A DNA stretch of 36,312 bases from Deltaproteobacteria bacterium (GTDB lineage: Bacteria > Desulfobacterota > Desulfovibrionia > Desulfovibrionales > Desulfovibrionaceae): the NCBI GenBank assembly GCA_009929215.1, contig SAAX01000024.1, positions 1-36,312 on the forward strand, written 5' to 3'. Below are positions 25,504-34,698 of this stretch, piece after piece (position 1 is the first letter of the stretch; each line of letters opens with the position of its first letter). Below the pieces are notes generated by a model. That model saw only the letters and a list, made by a program, of their open reading frames with translations. It ran no database searches and was not told the DNA's origin. A program made the position numbers and the translations under genes.

Positions 25504-27999
25504 GTGGCCGGAAAGTCTCACCAGCCCAAGGCTCCCGAAAAAGTAGGCAGCAATAACCTGCGCAGGCTTGCCCCGCCGCTGGCCTTTCTTGCTGCCCTTT
25601 GTCTAATGGTGGTGTGTTTTTACGACTCTGGCTACACCTCGCTGCCGCCCACGGGCAAACGCTACGATCTTGCCAAGGCCAGCATAGACACGTTGCGGCA
25701 AGATGAAAAACGCTCTGGGCAACGCGAACCCTGGGAAAATCTGGCGGCCGAATTTCGCGCCATTTACGATGCCGACCCAGGCTGGCCCAACCGCCCCGCA
25801 GCCCTGTTCCGCGCGGCAGAGAGTCTTGAGGAGCTGGCGCGCCGTTCGTTTGCCAAGGCCGATGCCAAAAAGGCCATTGAATGTTATGAGGCCGTGGCCC
25901 AGCGCCATGCAGACAGCCGCCTTGCAGACGATGCCCTGTTTCGGGCCGCCAAACTACGCGCGGCCTGGCTCAAAGACGACAGGGGCGCTCTTGCCCTGCT
26001 GGAACGCATCAAAAGCCAATATCCCAAGGGTGACATGATCACAGAGGCCCAGGCTCTGGAAAAAACCCTTCAGGCAGCTGCCAACGGGCGCACCGCACCC
26101 GAGGCGCGTCAGGTTTCCAACACCGATGGCAAGGAACCCAAAGATGAGGCTTTGCCCTCTAAATCAGCCGCCACCGCTGCCCACACACCAGGCACACAAT
26201 CTGCGCCCCCGGCAGACGCTGCCCCCGCCCAGATCACCAGGGCCGGGGCTCTGCAACCTGTGCCTCAGGCAGAACTGCTACCGCGCTACCGCGAGGCAAA
26301 GGCCAAGATGGAGGCCTTGCGCACTGACAAAGTGCGTTCGTGCTGGCGGCAACCGTGGGAAGAACTCACCACAGAATTTTTACGCATCTACCAGAGCCGC
26401 AAAGATTGGGCCATATCGCCTGGCGCGCTGTTCCGTGCAGCCATCAGTCAGGAGGCCCTTTCCGACTGCTCGCACCTTGCAGACGAATACCGCCAGGCGC
26501 GCGACCTTTACCTCAAGCTGGCGCAGGAATTCCCCAAGAGCGCCCTTGCAGATGATGCCCTGTTGCGTGCTGCCACCATTGATGCCGACCACCTCAATCA
26601 GTCGGGCGAGGCACTGGAGCTTCTGGACGCCATCGCAGCCCTATATTCTGGCGGCGACAAAAACGCTGAAGCGCAGGTATTGCGCAGCCGCCTCACAGGC
26701 GCGCCGGGCACAGCAAATGCTGTGCCCTTGGCTCCTGCCGACAGGTCGGCCACGGCTCAGGCCCTGACCAAGCCTGTGGTACAGGCACTATCGTGGAATT
26801 CCCTAAGCAAAAATAGTGTGGAAATTGTGCTGGAGCTGAGCGCACCAGCCAAATTTTCCGCAAAGCTCAATGGTTCTGTTGGCAAGGGCAAAAAAGGGAC
26901 GAAGCAGGCATCGCTCCAGTTGGCGCTTGAAGATGCCACTGTTGAAAAAGACGTGCGTAAGGGTGTGAACATCCGCGGCAGCCTCTTCAAAGGTATGAGC
27001 GTCAGTAGCGGCAAGAGTGGGGAAACCCTCCTTAACTTTGAGTTTCAGGATGCCCGCCGCTTTGACACCCGCACGGAATCAAACCCTTACCGCATCATTG
27101 TGCGCGTGGCCAGCGGCACAACTCAGTTGCCCCCAATCATCAACGGCAAAGCCGGGTATGCCCAAGGCCCGCCCGATGCTCCCAATATGCAGGCCCAGCC
27201 ATCCGTTGCCAGCAACGGCACAAGCCAAGCCGTGCCGCCCTCGCCACGCCTTGTGCGCGACATGGCCCGTCAGCTGGGCCTGACGGTACGCACGGTATTT
27301 ATTGATGCTGGCCACGGCGGACGCGACCCCGGAACCAACCATAACAATGTACTTGAGCGCGCCGTGTCGCTCGATGTGGCCCTGACCCTTGGCCGACTGC
27401 TTGAGGCCAACGGGGTCGATGTGGTTTACAGCCGTACTGCCGACAAGGGCGTATCGCTGCGCGAACGCACGGCCATGGCCAATGCCGCCGGGGCAGATCT
27501 GTTTGTTTCCATCCACGTCAACGCCAACGATGATGCATCGGTGCAGGGTTTTGAAACATATTATCTCGATATTGCTAGCAACCCCGAGGCTGCGCGGCTG
27601 GCAACGCTTGAAAACGCAGACGGCGACCACAAGCTTGGCGACATGCAAAAGATGTTGGCCGATGTCATGCTCAACGCACGAGTAGACGAATCTCGCCACC
27701 TTGCCCAGGATATTCAGCGCCTTGCGCAGTTCCGCTTCAAGAGGCGGCAGTTTGAAACAAAGGACAACGGCATCAAGTCTGCGCCCTTCCTTGTATTACT
27801 TGGAGCGCAAATGCCTGCTGTATTGGTGGAAATTGGCTATTGTACCAATAAGGAAGAAGCCGCCAGGCTGCTCACGCCCAAGTACCGCATGACCTTGGCC
27901 GAAGGCCTGGCCGAGGGCATACTGGCCTACAAAGACAGGCTTCTCAAGCGCCGGACAGTCCAGAATTCCTTGACGCAAGAAGGCTCTGGTGCTATGTGA
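25504..27999 (+). CDS. N-acetylmuramoyl-L-alanine amidase with duplicated helical N-terminus, AMIN and Amidase_3 domains
   Basis: This 831-aa zinc amidase cleaves the amide between MurNAc and the stem peptide, probably during cell separation. A TM anchor lies at about 22-40. Two similar helical modules follow, at about 55-190 (REPWENLAAEFRAIYDADPG, ADDALFRAAKLRAAWL) and 260-400 (RQPWEELTTEFLRIYQSRKD, ADDALLRAATIDADHL). An AMIN-like domain is at about 430-540. The catalytic domain is at about 597-815. Expected zinc and catalytic residues are present: H604 in DAGHGGRDPG, E618 in VLERAVSLDV, H671 in SIHVNAND and E776 in VEIGYCTNKEE. The start is GTG at 25504 with AAAGGAA upstream. A Pro/Ala/Thr linker at about 195-255 separates the two modules. 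It lies between bamA and skp. Confidence 0.92.
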   Translation: MAGKSHQPKAPEKVGSNNLRRLAPPLAFLAALCLMVVCFYDSGYTSLPPTGKRYDLAKASIDTLRQDEKRSGQREPWENLAAEFRAIYDADPGWPNRPAALFRAAESLEELARRSFAKADAKKAIECYEAVAQRHADSRLADDALFRAAKLRAAWLKDDRGALALLERIKSQYPKGDMITEAQALEKTLQAAANGRTAPEARQVSNTDGKEPKDEALPSKSAATAAHTPGTQSAPPADAAPAQITRAGALQPVPQAELLPRYREAKAKMEALRTDKVRSCWRQPWEELTTEFLRIYQSRKDWAISPGALFRAAISQEALSDCSHLADEYRQARDLYLKLAQEFPKSALADDALLRAATIDADHLNQSGEALELLDAIAALYSGGDKNAEAQVLRSRLTGAPGTANAVPLAPADRSATAQALTKPVVQALSWNSLSKNSVEIVLELSAPAKFSAKLNGSVGKGKKGTKQASLQLALEDATVEKDVRKGVNIRGSLFKGMSVSSGKSGETLLNFEFQDARRFDTRTESNPYRIIVRVASGTTQLPPIINGKAGYAQGPPDAPNMQAQPSVASNGTSQAVPPSPRLVRDMARQLGLTVRTVFIDAGHGGRDPGTNHNNVLERAVSLDVALTLGRLLEANGVDVVYSRTADKGVSLRERTAMANAAGADLFVSIHVNANDDASVQGFETYYLDIASNPEAARLATLENADGDHKLGDMQKMLADVMLNARVDESRHLAQDIQRLAQFRFKRRQFETKDNGIKSAPFLVLLGAQMPAVLVEIGYCTNKEEAARLLTPKYRMTLAEGLAEGILAYKDRLLKRRTVQNSLTQEGSGAM

Positions 28000-28199
28000 G
28001 GCAAGTAATTTCACCTATGTGTTTTTTGGCTGTATCATAGCAAATAACTGTTTATTCGTACACCGCAGATAGTTATGGCTGTTTTGCAAAATGTAGTACA
28101 TAGTTGCACACAGCAGAGGCATCTTCTCTTACGGCGCGCGGGTCATCCCAGTTCCGCAAGGACGACATAACAAATCAGCATTGGGGAAGGAGAACTTTC

Positions 28200-28745
28200 A
28201 TGCGCAAGGTTTTGATGACGGCTGTTGCGGTTGGCTTGCTGCTTGCCGGACAAGTCTATGCTGCTGACGGCGGCGCCGTGCCCGCGGCCAAGATCGGTGT
28301 TGTTGACATGCAGACCGTGGCCACGCAGAGCGTGCCCGCGCAGGCCGCCAAAACAACAATGGAAAACAAGTTCGGCACCGAACGCAACGCGCTTGAAAAG
28401 CAGGGCGAAGCGCTGAAGAAAAAGGCCGAGGCTCTGAAAAATCCCAAGGCCAGCGAAGAAAAGAAGCTGGACTTCATCCGCTCCAAGCAGGATCTGGATC
28501 AGAAGACCCGCAACTTCCTGCGCAAGGTTGAACAGGAAGAAGTGAAGCTGCGCCAAGACATGGTTACCCTCGTCTTCAGCGCCACCTACGAAGTGGCCCG
28601 CGCCAAGGGCTTTAACTTTGTGGTCGACGTCACCGCTGGTGGCGTGCTCTACGCCGACCAGACCATGGACCTGACCCAGGACGTGTTGGCCGAAGTGAAC
28701 AAGATTTACAAAGAAAAAGCCAACGACAAGGGCAGCAAGAAGTAA
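28200..28745 (+). CDS. skp: Periplasmic chaperone Skp (OmpH family)
   Basis: This 181-aa exported chaperone holds unfolded outer-membrane proteins on their way to BamA. It has a signal peptide at about 1-20 (MRKVLMTAVAVGLLLAGQVY), the Skp start KIGVVDMQTVATQSVPAQAA, long charged coiled-coil arms at about 55-130 rich in Lys, Glu, Ala and Gln, and the C-terminal core strand NFVVDVTAGGVLYADQTMDL, then TQDVLAEVNKIY. The start at 28200 follows GGAAGGAGA; an earlier in-frame ATG at 28104 has no such site. Codon use favours highly expressed codons. It follows bamA and the amidase and precedes fabZ, as in many Gram-negatives. Confidence 0.92.
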   Translation: MRKVLMTAVAVGLLLAGQVYAADGGAVPAAKIGVVDMQTVATQSVPAQAAKTTMENKFGTERNALEKQGEALKKKAEALKNPKASEEKKLDFIRSKQDLDQKTRNFLRKVEQEEVKLRQDMVTLVFSATYEVARAKGFNFVVDVTAGGVLYADQTMDLTQDVLAEVNKIYKEKANDKGSKK

Positions 28746-28767
28746 AGCCCACTGCCGATACATAACT

Positions 28768-28804
28768 GGCCTCTCAACCCGGAAGGGCCGAGAGGCCTTT
28801 TTTT
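28768..28804 (+). terminator. Rho-independent terminator of skp
   Basis: GGCCTCTC (28768-28775) pairs with GAGAGGCC (28790-28797), followed by seven T. It lies between skp and fabZ, so fabZ needs read-through or its own promoter. Confidence 0.92.
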
Positions 28805-28847
28805 ATACCGCCGTGCGCGGTCAAGCACACCACATTCAGGAGATCAC

Positions 28848-29315
28848 ATGCAGGATACTACCCCCCAGAACATAAGCATGGACATTCAGCGTATATTGCG
28901 CCTGCTGCCCCACCGCTATCCTTTTTTGCTGGTGGACAGGGTGGTGGAATGCGTACCCGGCTCGCACATTCGGGCCTATAAAAATATCACCTTCAACGAA
29001 CCATTTTTCCAGGGGCACTTTCCTGGTGCGCCCATCATGCCCGGCGTGCTCATTCTTGAGGCTCTGGCCCAGACGGGCGGCCTGCTTGCTGTATCGGGCA
29101 TGGAAAGCCTTGACGACAAACTCTTTCTGTTTACGGGCCTCGACGGCGTCAAATTCCGCAAACAGGTGGTTCCCGGCGACAGGCTTGACCTTGAGTGCAG
29201 CAACCTGCGCATGAAGCTCAAGCTCTGCAAGATGGAAGCCCGCGCCTTTGTGGACGGCAAGCTGGCAGCCGAAGCCGTGATTACAGCTGCCATTGGTGAC
29301 AGACCCAAGAGCTAG
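28848..29315 (+). CDS. fabZ: 3-hydroxyacyl-[acyl-carrier-protein] dehydratase FabZ
   Basis: This 155-aa hot-dog-fold dehydratase of fatty acid synthesis removes water from (R)-3-hydroxyacyl-ACP. It carries the catalytic His in LLPHRYPFLLVDRVVE, the FFQGHFPGAPIMPGVLILEA motif with the catalytic Glu, and the later strand DGVKFRKQVVPGDRLDLE. AGGAG precedes the ATG. In many bacteria fabZ sits between skp/lpxD and lpxA; here the lipid A genes are absent and the next genes run the other way. Confidence 0.96.
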   Translation: MQDTTPQNISMDIQRILRLLPHRYPFLLVDRVVECVPGSHIRAYKNITFNEPFFQGHFPGAPIMPGVLILEALAQTGGLLAVSGMESLDDKLFLFTGLDGVKFRKQVVPGDRLDLECSNLRMKLKLCKMEARAFVDGKLAAEAVITAAIGDRPKS

Positions 29316-29342
29316 CGCCGTAACTATCTGGCTGCAACGCAT

Positions 29343-29380
29343 AAGGGGAGGGGATTGTACAATCCCCTCCCCTTTTATTT
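29343..29380 (+). terminator. 32-bp perfect palindromic terminator after fabZ
   Basis: AAGGGGAGGGGATTGT (29343-29358) is followed directly by its exact reverse complement (29359-29374) and then TTATTT. It separates fabZ from the convergent glycan genes. The minus-strand exit lacks a T-run. Confidence 0.88.
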
Positions 29381-29470
29381 GGCAAAATTGTTGGCAGCTG
29401 CATCCCTCACAGCCTGTAGGCAGGTATCACGCGCCATTGGCAGCCATGCAACGGCTGCCCTACCCATCGC

Positions 29471-30613
29471 CTAAAAAAGCGAAAGACTGCGCAGCGCGTC
29501 CTCTACGTCTTCCACCGGCAGGGAATCAAGGCAGGCCTTGTGCGGCAGCGGGTATTCAAAACCCAGATTAAGGTAGGCATACGGCCCCCGGTGCGGCAGC
29601 AAAGAACGCACATGTCGCCCCACAGGCCCCCAGCGCAGGGGGTTGGTAGGCCCGTGCAGCCCCACCGTGGGCGCGCCCGCAATGGCCGCCAGGTGCATGG
29701 TTCCCGTATTTACCGAGACCACAGCACTGGCGCGGCTGAAAAGCCAGGCCAGGCCCACAAGCGAAGTCCTGCCCGCAAGCGATATGGCCGGACACTGTGG
29801 GTGATCCCGCAAAAAGGCATCGTTGCGCGGGGCGTCGGAGGGCGCACCGGTCAGGTACACTTCAAAACCCTTGTCGCCCAGCATACGGGCAAGGGCATCC
29901 CAGTTGTCAGCTGGCCATTCTTTGAGCCACGCATTGGTTCCAGAAGGCCACATATGCAAAAACACCCGCCGGGGCAGCGCGTCACCCACATCCCCACTGG
30001 GTTCAAGCCTGCCGCACAGTTCTGGGGGCAGGTCGTCGGGCGGCGATTGCGGCAATAAAATTCCTGGCCCGCCAAGCAAACCCGGAAACAGAGCCCGCCC
30101 AAGCTCCAGAAAATTCTCTACTTCATGACGGTCATTGCGGTGATGTACCGCAAAAGAATATCCAAAAGCCCGGCACTGACCATCCGTATCAAATCCCACT
30201 GTTGTGCGCGCATTTGAAAGGTTGCACAGCAGGGCTCCAAGGCGCGCCCACTGGGAACTGTCAATGAGCACATCCAGCTTTTGCTCGCGCAGCCAGGTAG
30301 CCATGGCAGGCACTTCGGTCACAGCAAAAGATTGACTGCTGTCAATGCCGGGAATCAGGCTGACCGTTGCGGCATTGGCCCGAGATGTGAGCAAGACAAA
30401 CCGAGCGTTGGGCAGACGCTCGCGCAGGGCAGAAATAAGCGCAGAGAGCAGCAAAAGATCGCCAATGGCCCCAAGACAGATAAAACCCACTCGCTGAGGC
30501 TCGGCAACGGGGCTGCCCCCTTTGCCCCAACGCAGCACAGAGCTGCACGCGGCCAGCGGTATTCCGGCGCAACGGTCGAGCCAGCGGTTGAAACTGTTGC
30601 CACGTTCGCCCAT
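29471..30613 (-). CDS. Glycosyltransferase family 9 (heptosyltransferase-like)
   Basis: This 380-aa GT-B fold transferase starts [17 protein letters not shown]. The Rossmann start is RVGFICLGAIGDLLLLSALI, then LRERLPNARFVLLTSRANAA. The C-terminal nucleotide-sugar region is LAWLFSRASAVVSVNTGTMH, then LAAIAGAPTVGLHGPTNPLR. These are hallmarks of the GT9 family (WaaC, WaaF, WaaQ), which add heptose or related sugars to lipopolysaccharide core. The exact acceptor is unknown. The ATG (30613) shares bases with the TGA of the upstream gene (TGATG), with GGAG inside the preceding coding end, so translation is coupled. An in-frame extension upstream to 30667 is not needed. Confidence 0.9.
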   Translation of the reverse strand: MGERGNSFNRWLDRCAGIPLAACSSVLRWGKGGSPVAEPQRVGFICLGAIGDLLLLSALISALRERLPNARFVLLTSRANAATVSLIPGIDSSQSFAVTEVPAMATWLREQKLDVLIDSSQWARLGALLCNLSNARTTVGFDTDGQCRAFGYSFAVHHRNDRHEVENFLELGRALFPGLLGGPGILLPQSPPDDLPPELCGRLEPSGDVGDALPRRVFLHMWPSGTNAWLKEWPADNWDALARMLGDKGFEVYLTGAPSDAPRNDAFLRDHPQCPAISLAGRTSLVGLAWLFSRASAVVSVNTGTMHLAAIAGAPTVGLHGPTNPLRWGPVGRHVRSLLPHRGPYAYLNLGFEYPLPHKACLDSLPVEDVEDALRSLSLF

Positions 30614-32013
30614 CAGTACGCTCCGTACCCTGTTATGACCACAGGAATAGTCTTGGCGAGAATCCACAGATCCATCCAGACAGACCAGTTGTTGATGTAA
30701 TAGTGGTCAAAAGCCACGCGCTCGGCATAGGTGGTGTTGTTGCGGCCAGAAATCTGCCACAGCCCGGTCAGGCCCGGGCGCACCAGGCAGTATTCTTCAT
30801 ACACCGGGCCATATTTTTCAACTTCCATGGCTACAATGGGGCGCGGCCCCACAAGGCTCATGTCGCCGATAACCACGTTGAGCAGTTGCGGCAGCTCATC
30901 CAGGCTCACCTTGCGCAAAAAGCGCCCCACACGGGTAACACGCGGGTCGTGCTTGAGCTTGTGGTCTTTCTCCCACTCTGCCCGCATTTCCGGGTTGCGC
31001 TCAAGCACGTTTTTGAGCACGTCATCGGCATTGTGCATCATGGTGCGAAACTTGAAAATCCGGATTTCGCGGCCTCCACGGCCAATGCGCTGCTGGCGGT
31101 AAAAAACCGGCCCACGGCTGTCAATGCGAATGGCAAGCGCCAGCAACAGGCCCAAGGGCAACAGCACTATGCCGCCCATGGCGCAGAGCAGCACGTCCAT
31201 ATAACGCTTGACCCGCAGACGGCGTCTGTCACGCAGATGTTGGCGCACTTGCAGGCCCACGGTCGCGCCAAGATCGCGCGGCGTAAGCCAGTGAGCACGA
31301 AAACCATCGTTAAACGAAGGCACAACAAGTATGCGCTCAAAAAATCTGCTGGCTTCCGTAATATAATCAAGACTTTGACCTTGATCAGCCTTTTGCAGAA
31401 TCATGGCCATGGCCTTTGGGTTTGCCTGGGCTGTCTGGGCAAAAAGTTTTCGCGCTTCCTCGGCATTGGTGGGCAGAGCAAACATGGATATAGGGCGCAA
31501 ACCACGCTCTGGTCTGCGCTTGAGGTAGCGCCAAAATTCGCGTCCGGCGTTGCCGCTGTCAAAAATGATCAGGGGGCGGCCCCACCAGCGGCGACGAACA
31601 AAAAGGCGACGGCAATAACTGCGCGTAATGGGCAGCACAAAAACCGTGGCCGCCCAACTGCCAGCAATCACAATGCGCGAATAGGCGTCGCCCGTTTTTG
31701 AAAGAAACAGCACAGCCAGAATAATGCCGTACATAAGGCTGGTGAGCTGAAACAGGGCCTTGAGCTCACGGTGGGGGGGCAGGCTTATGGTCTGATAAAG
31801 CCCAAGCCCTGCGGCCATAACCGGCCCCATCAACAGCAGGGGCAATGCCCAGTGGTACAAGGCTGGCTCTACATTGCCAAAGGCGGCGCGCACCAAAAAA
31901 ACCGCAATGGCCGTTCCAAGAATGGCCATGAGATCAAAAAGGCAGAGTATGGATTTTTGCGGGGAAAGGCCGCAAGCTAGAAGCGCCCTGACCCAAAAGG
32001 GATATTGTTTCAT
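30613..32013 (-). CDS. wbaP: Polyprenyl-phosphate sugar phosphotransferase (WbaP-like)
   Basis: This 466-aa membrane phosphoglycosyltransferase starts a glycan by moving a sugar-1-phosphate onto undecaprenyl phosphate. There are four N-terminal helices at about 20-145, a CoA-binding-like middle region ([20 protein letters not shown]), a re-entrant helix after [20 protein letters not shown], and the catalytic module [40 protein letters not shown] and [12 protein letters not shown]. The length and N-terminal helices fit WbaP (galactose-1-phosphate) rather than the short PglC forms; the sugar is not proved. The start at 32013 has only a weak ribosome binding site. Its stop overlaps the GT9 start. 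Confidence 0.92.
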   Translation of the reverse strand: MKQYPFWVRALLACGLSPQKSILCLFDLMAILGTAIAVFLVRAAFGNVEPALYHWALPLLLMGPVMAAGLGLYQTISLPPHRELKALFQLTSLMYGIILAVLFLSKTGDAYSRIVIAGSWAATVFVLPITRSYCRRLFVRRRWWGRPLIIFDSGNAGREFWRYLKRRPERGLRPISMFALPTNAEEARKLFAQTAQANPKAMAMILQKADQGQSLDYITEASRFFERILVVPSFNDGFRAHWLTPRDLGATVGLQVRQHLRDRRRLRVKRYMDVLLCAMGGIVLLPLGLLLALAIRIDSRGPVFYRQQRIGRGGREIRIFKFRTMMHNADDVLKNVLERNPEMRAEWEKDHKLKHDPRVTRVGRFLRKVSLDELPQLLNVVIGDMSLVGPRPIVAMEVEKYGPVYEEYCLVRPGLTGLWQISGRNNTTYAERVAFDHYYINNWSVWMDLWILAKTIPVVITGYGAY

Positions 32014-32413
32014 ACAGAGAGGCGCTGTGCCGATGGCAGCACTACGTTTATGCGCGGTTGACCGCGCCGTTACAAAAGGAAGTCACTCTCAAACAGGTTA
32101 ATGTTATGCTCTTTCCTCATAAAGCACAAGAAATCCACCTTGGGCCTAGGCTTTGTGCCGCACAGACCAACAGCGGATCAAGCACAGCAAGGCCCGGCAT
32201 GGCTTCCGAGTTTTGCCCTGCTGCCATGCGCAACGTGGGCTGCCGCCCTGCGCCCTTGCGTAGCACCCCTCCTTCTGTTACAGAAAGACCTTGTTTTCTG
32301 TGGCCGCTCGGTGCCGGCACAAATGCCCACCGTGCAAGGGATGCGCAACAGTCGCCACATGGCGGCTGGGTGGTCGCATGTCCGTCCTGTCATTTCCGAG
32401 GGGGAAATTGAAC
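32014..32413. other. Divergent intergenic region between wbaP and the ABC importer
   Basis: This 400-bp gap must hold both promoters and an unusually long leader for the ABC operon. I found no gene: open frames here lack a good ribosome binding site and any recognisable motif. A small hairpin (ACAGAAA 32280-32286 with TTTCTGT 32295-32301) is visible. No known riboswitch was recognised. Confidence 0.4.
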
Positions 32414-33160
32414 ATGAAGAAGCTTTTCGTCTGCGCCATGCTGGCCACCGTGCTGGCTGCCGTACCCGCATTTGCCGCCAAAAAAGCCTATGTTAACGGC
32501 ATTGACCCCGACTATCCTCCCTTCGCCTATGTTGACGAAAAGACCGGCCAGCCCGCCGGCTTTGACGTTGATTCCATGAACTGGATAGCCAAGACCATGG
32601 GATTTGAAGTTGTTCACAAGCCCATGGCGTGGGACGGCATCATTCCTGCCCTGCTCGCCAAGCAGATTGACATGGTTGACTCTGGCATGAGCATCACCGC
32701 TGAGCGCGCCAAGGTTGTGCAGTTCTCCAACCCCTACTGGACTGTTTCGCGCGTGTTTGTTGTGCCCGCCGATTCCAAGCTGACCCCCGCCGACATTCTG
32801 AGCAAGAAGATCCAGCTCGGCGTACAGCGCGGCACTTCTGAAGCCAACGACATCAAGAAAGAGCAGGAAGAAAAGAAGTATCCCTTTGAACTGCGCTTTT
32901 ACGAATCCTCGCCCCTGGCCGTTACCGACCTGCTCAATGGCCGCATTCAGGCTGCCCTGATGGACGAACTGCCCGCCAACAATGCCATTGAAAATGGCCG
33001 CGCCGTCAAGAAGGCCGGCACCCACGGCCAGCCCGACCAGTTCGGCGTTGCCATGCGCAAAGAAGACAAGGAACTGCAAAATCTGGTGAACGAAGGCTAT
33101 AAGAAGCTTATGGCCGATCCTTACTGGAAAGAACTGCAGAAGAAATACCTCAGCAAATAA
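32414..33160 (+). CDS. Polar amino acid ABC transporter, periplasmic binding protein
   Basis: This 248-aa SBP_bac_3 protein has a signal peptide ending PAFA|AKK. It then shows the family pattern YVNGIDPDYPPFAYVDEKTG, QPAGFDVDSMNWIAKTMG, WDGIIPALLAKQIDMVDSGM (then SITAERAKVVQFSNPY) and QLGVQRGTSEAND. The Asp and Arg positions that hold the alpha-amino and carboxylate groups of the ligand are present (DSGMSITAER, GVQRGTS). The amino acid bound is not predictable. The ATG at 32414 has GAGGGG upstream. Codon use is biased toward C-ending and AAG codons, which suggests high expression. A stable hairpin lies between it and the permease gene. Confidence 0.94.
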   Translation: MKKLFVCAMLATVLAAVPAFAAKKAYVNGIDPDYPPFAYVDEKTGQPAGFDVDSMNWIAKTMGFEVVHKPMAWDGIIPALLAKQIDMVDSGMSITAERAKVVQFSNPYWTVSRVFVVPADSKLTPADILSKKIQLGVQRGTSEANDIKKEQEEKKYPFELRFYESSPLAVTDLLNGRIQAALMDELPANNAIENGRAVKKAGTHGQPDQFGVAMRKEDKELQNLVNEGYKKLMADPYWKELQKKYLSK

Positions 33161-33183
33161 CGGACGCGTACGCGCCCACACGT

Positions 33184-33222
33184 CAAGCGCGAACCGCCTG
33201 AATACCAGACGGTTCGCGCTTG
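33184..33222 (+). other. In-operon hairpin behind the binding-protein gene
   Basis: CAAGCGCGAACCG (33184-33196) pairs exactly with CGGTTCGCGCTTG (33210-33222) around a 13-nt loop, without a U-tract. In ABC operons such hairpins protect the 3' end of the binding-protein mRNA or cause partial termination, so that more binding protein than permease is made. Confidence 0.7.
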
Positions 33223-33244
33223 CGCGGAAAAGGCCTTTCCATTC

Positions 33245-33937
33245 ATGAATTCACTGCTTGTGGTATACAACGCCCTGCCCTCCATTCTGTCTGGCAGTCT
33301 GGTTACGGTGGGCAATGTCACCCTGTCGCTGACCATGGGTCTGCTGCTGGGCGTACCCTTGGCTGTGGCCCAGGTTTATGGCGGGCCGTGGCTGCGGCGT
33401 CTTGTGGCGTTGTATGTGTGGTTTTTCCGGGGCGTGCCCATATTGGTACTGCTGTTTCTTTGCTACGGGCTTTTTATCAGCCTTGGCATCACCCTGGACC
33501 CGTTTTTTATCTGCTGCATCGTTCTTGGCAGCACCAGCACGGCCTACCAGTCACAAATTTTCAGGGGCGCTATCGAAAGTCTGCCCCGTGGACAGCTCAA
33601 TGCCGCGCGCGCTCTTGGTATGCGCGAAAGCACCGGCATCTGCTCCATCATATTGCCGCAGGCCCTGCGGCTTTCCATTCCCGGCTGGGCCAACGAATTT
33701 TCCATTCTGCTTAAAGATTCGGCCATCTGCTTTGTGCTTGGCACTCAGGATATCATGGCCCGCACCTCGTTTGTGGCGGCCAGAACCCACGAGCATCTGG
33801 CCCTGTACGCCACGGCGGGCGTGCTGTATTTTGTGCTGACGCTGGCGGTGCTCAAACTGTTGCGCTGCCTGGAACAAAAAGTCCATGTGCCCGGCTATTC
33901 CTCTGGAATCGGCATGGAAGGCATGGGGATGGGATAA
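33245..33937 (+). CDS. Polar amino acid ABC transporter permease 1
   Basis: A 230-aa inner-membrane permease of the HisM/GlnP type. It has about five helices (ILSGSLVTVGNVTLSLTMGL, LLGVPLAVAQVYGG, LVALYVWFFRGVPILVLLFL). The cytoplasmic EAA loop reads QIFRGAIESLPRGQLNAARA, then LGMRESTGICSIILPQALRL. A C-terminal hydrophobic helix follows (LYATAGVLYFVLTLAVLKLL). The EAA loop contacts the ATPase. The ATG follows a weak AAAAGG site after the hairpin, consistent with lower expression than the binding protein. It is followed 2 bp later by the ATPase gene. Confidence 0.93.
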   Translation: MNSLLVVYNALPSILSGSLVTVGNVTLSLTMGLLLGVPLAVAQVYGGPWLRRLVALYVWFFRGVPILVLLFLCYGLFISLGITLDPFFICCIVLGSTSTAYQSQIFRGAIESLPRGQLNAARALGMRESTGICSIILPQALRLSIPGWANEFSILLKDSAICFVLGTQDIMARTSFVAARTHEHLALYATAGVLYFVLTLAVLKLLRCLEQKVHVPGYSSGIGMEGMGMG

Positions 33938-33939
33938 GC

Positions 33940-34698
33940 ATGAGCGTTGACCAACAAGCGGTATTGCAGGTTAAGGGCATTTCCAAAATGCTGGGCGGCA
34001 AGCCCATTCTGGACAATTGCAGCCTTACGGTTAACCGGGGAGAACTGAAGGTTCTCATCGGGCCTTCTGGCGCGGGCAAAAGCACCCTGCTTCAGAGCAT
34101 CAACTGCCTTATCCCGCCAGATTCTGGCGAAATTTACCTTGAGGGCCAGTTGCTCAACCGGGCCGACAAGGCAGCCCTGTGCGCCTTTCGTGCGCAGGTG
34201 GGCATGATCTTTCAGGATTTTAACCTGTTTGACCACCTCACTGCCGAAGAAAACGTGGCCATAGCCCTGCGCAAGGTGCGCGGCATGTCTGCCACCGATG
34301 CGCGCAAGCGTGCGCAGGAAGAACTGGCCCGCGTAGGCCTTGCCCGCCGCGCCAGTCTGTACCCTGCCCAGCTTTCTGGCGGGCAGAAGCAGCGCGTGGC
34401 AATGGCCCGCGCCCTTGCCATGGATCCCAAGGTTATTCTGCTCGACGAGCCCACCTCGGCCCTCGACCCGGAGCTGGTGGGTGAAGTGCTTGCCGTTATT
34501 CGCGATCTTGCCAGTGGCGGCATGACAATGGTTATGGCCACACACCAGATGGACTTTGCCCGCGCTCTGGCTACCGAAATTGTTTTTATGGAGCACGGCA
34601 AACTCATTGAGCAGGGTTCGCCCGCTGACCTGCTGGCCGAAGGTTCCAACACCCGCACCCGCGACTTCTGCCAGCGCTTGCTGGAGATGGGGGCCTAA
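33940..34698 (+). CDS. Polar amino acid ABC transporter ATPase
   Basis: This 252-aa ATPase shows Walker [21 protein letters not shown], the Q-loop [20 protein letters not shown], the signature [20 protein letters not shown], Walker [21 protein letters not shown] and the H-loop [15 protein letters not shown]. The [13 protein letters not shown] and [10 protein letters not shown] pattern places it in the GlnQ/HisP family of amino acid importers. It starts 2 bp after permease 1 and ends directly at the start of permease 2. The ribosome binding site is GGGGATGGG. Confidence 0.96.
   Translation: MSVDQQAVLQVKGISKMLGGKPILDNCSLTVNRGELKVLIGPSGAGKSTLLQSINCLIPPDSGEIYLEGQLLNRADKAALCAFRAQVGMIFQDFNLFDHLTAEENVAIALRKVRGMSATDARKRAQEELARVGLARRASLYPAQLSGGQKQRVAMARALAMDPKVILLDEPTSALDPELVGEVLAVIRDLASGGMTMVMATHQMDFARALATEIVFMEHGKLIEQGSPADLLAEGSNTRTRDFCQRLLEMGA

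Noticed and set aside
32058..32411. Open frames in the 400-bp gap before the ABC operon.
   Set aside because: They have no good ribosome binding site, no family motif and overlap the leader of the binding-protein gene.
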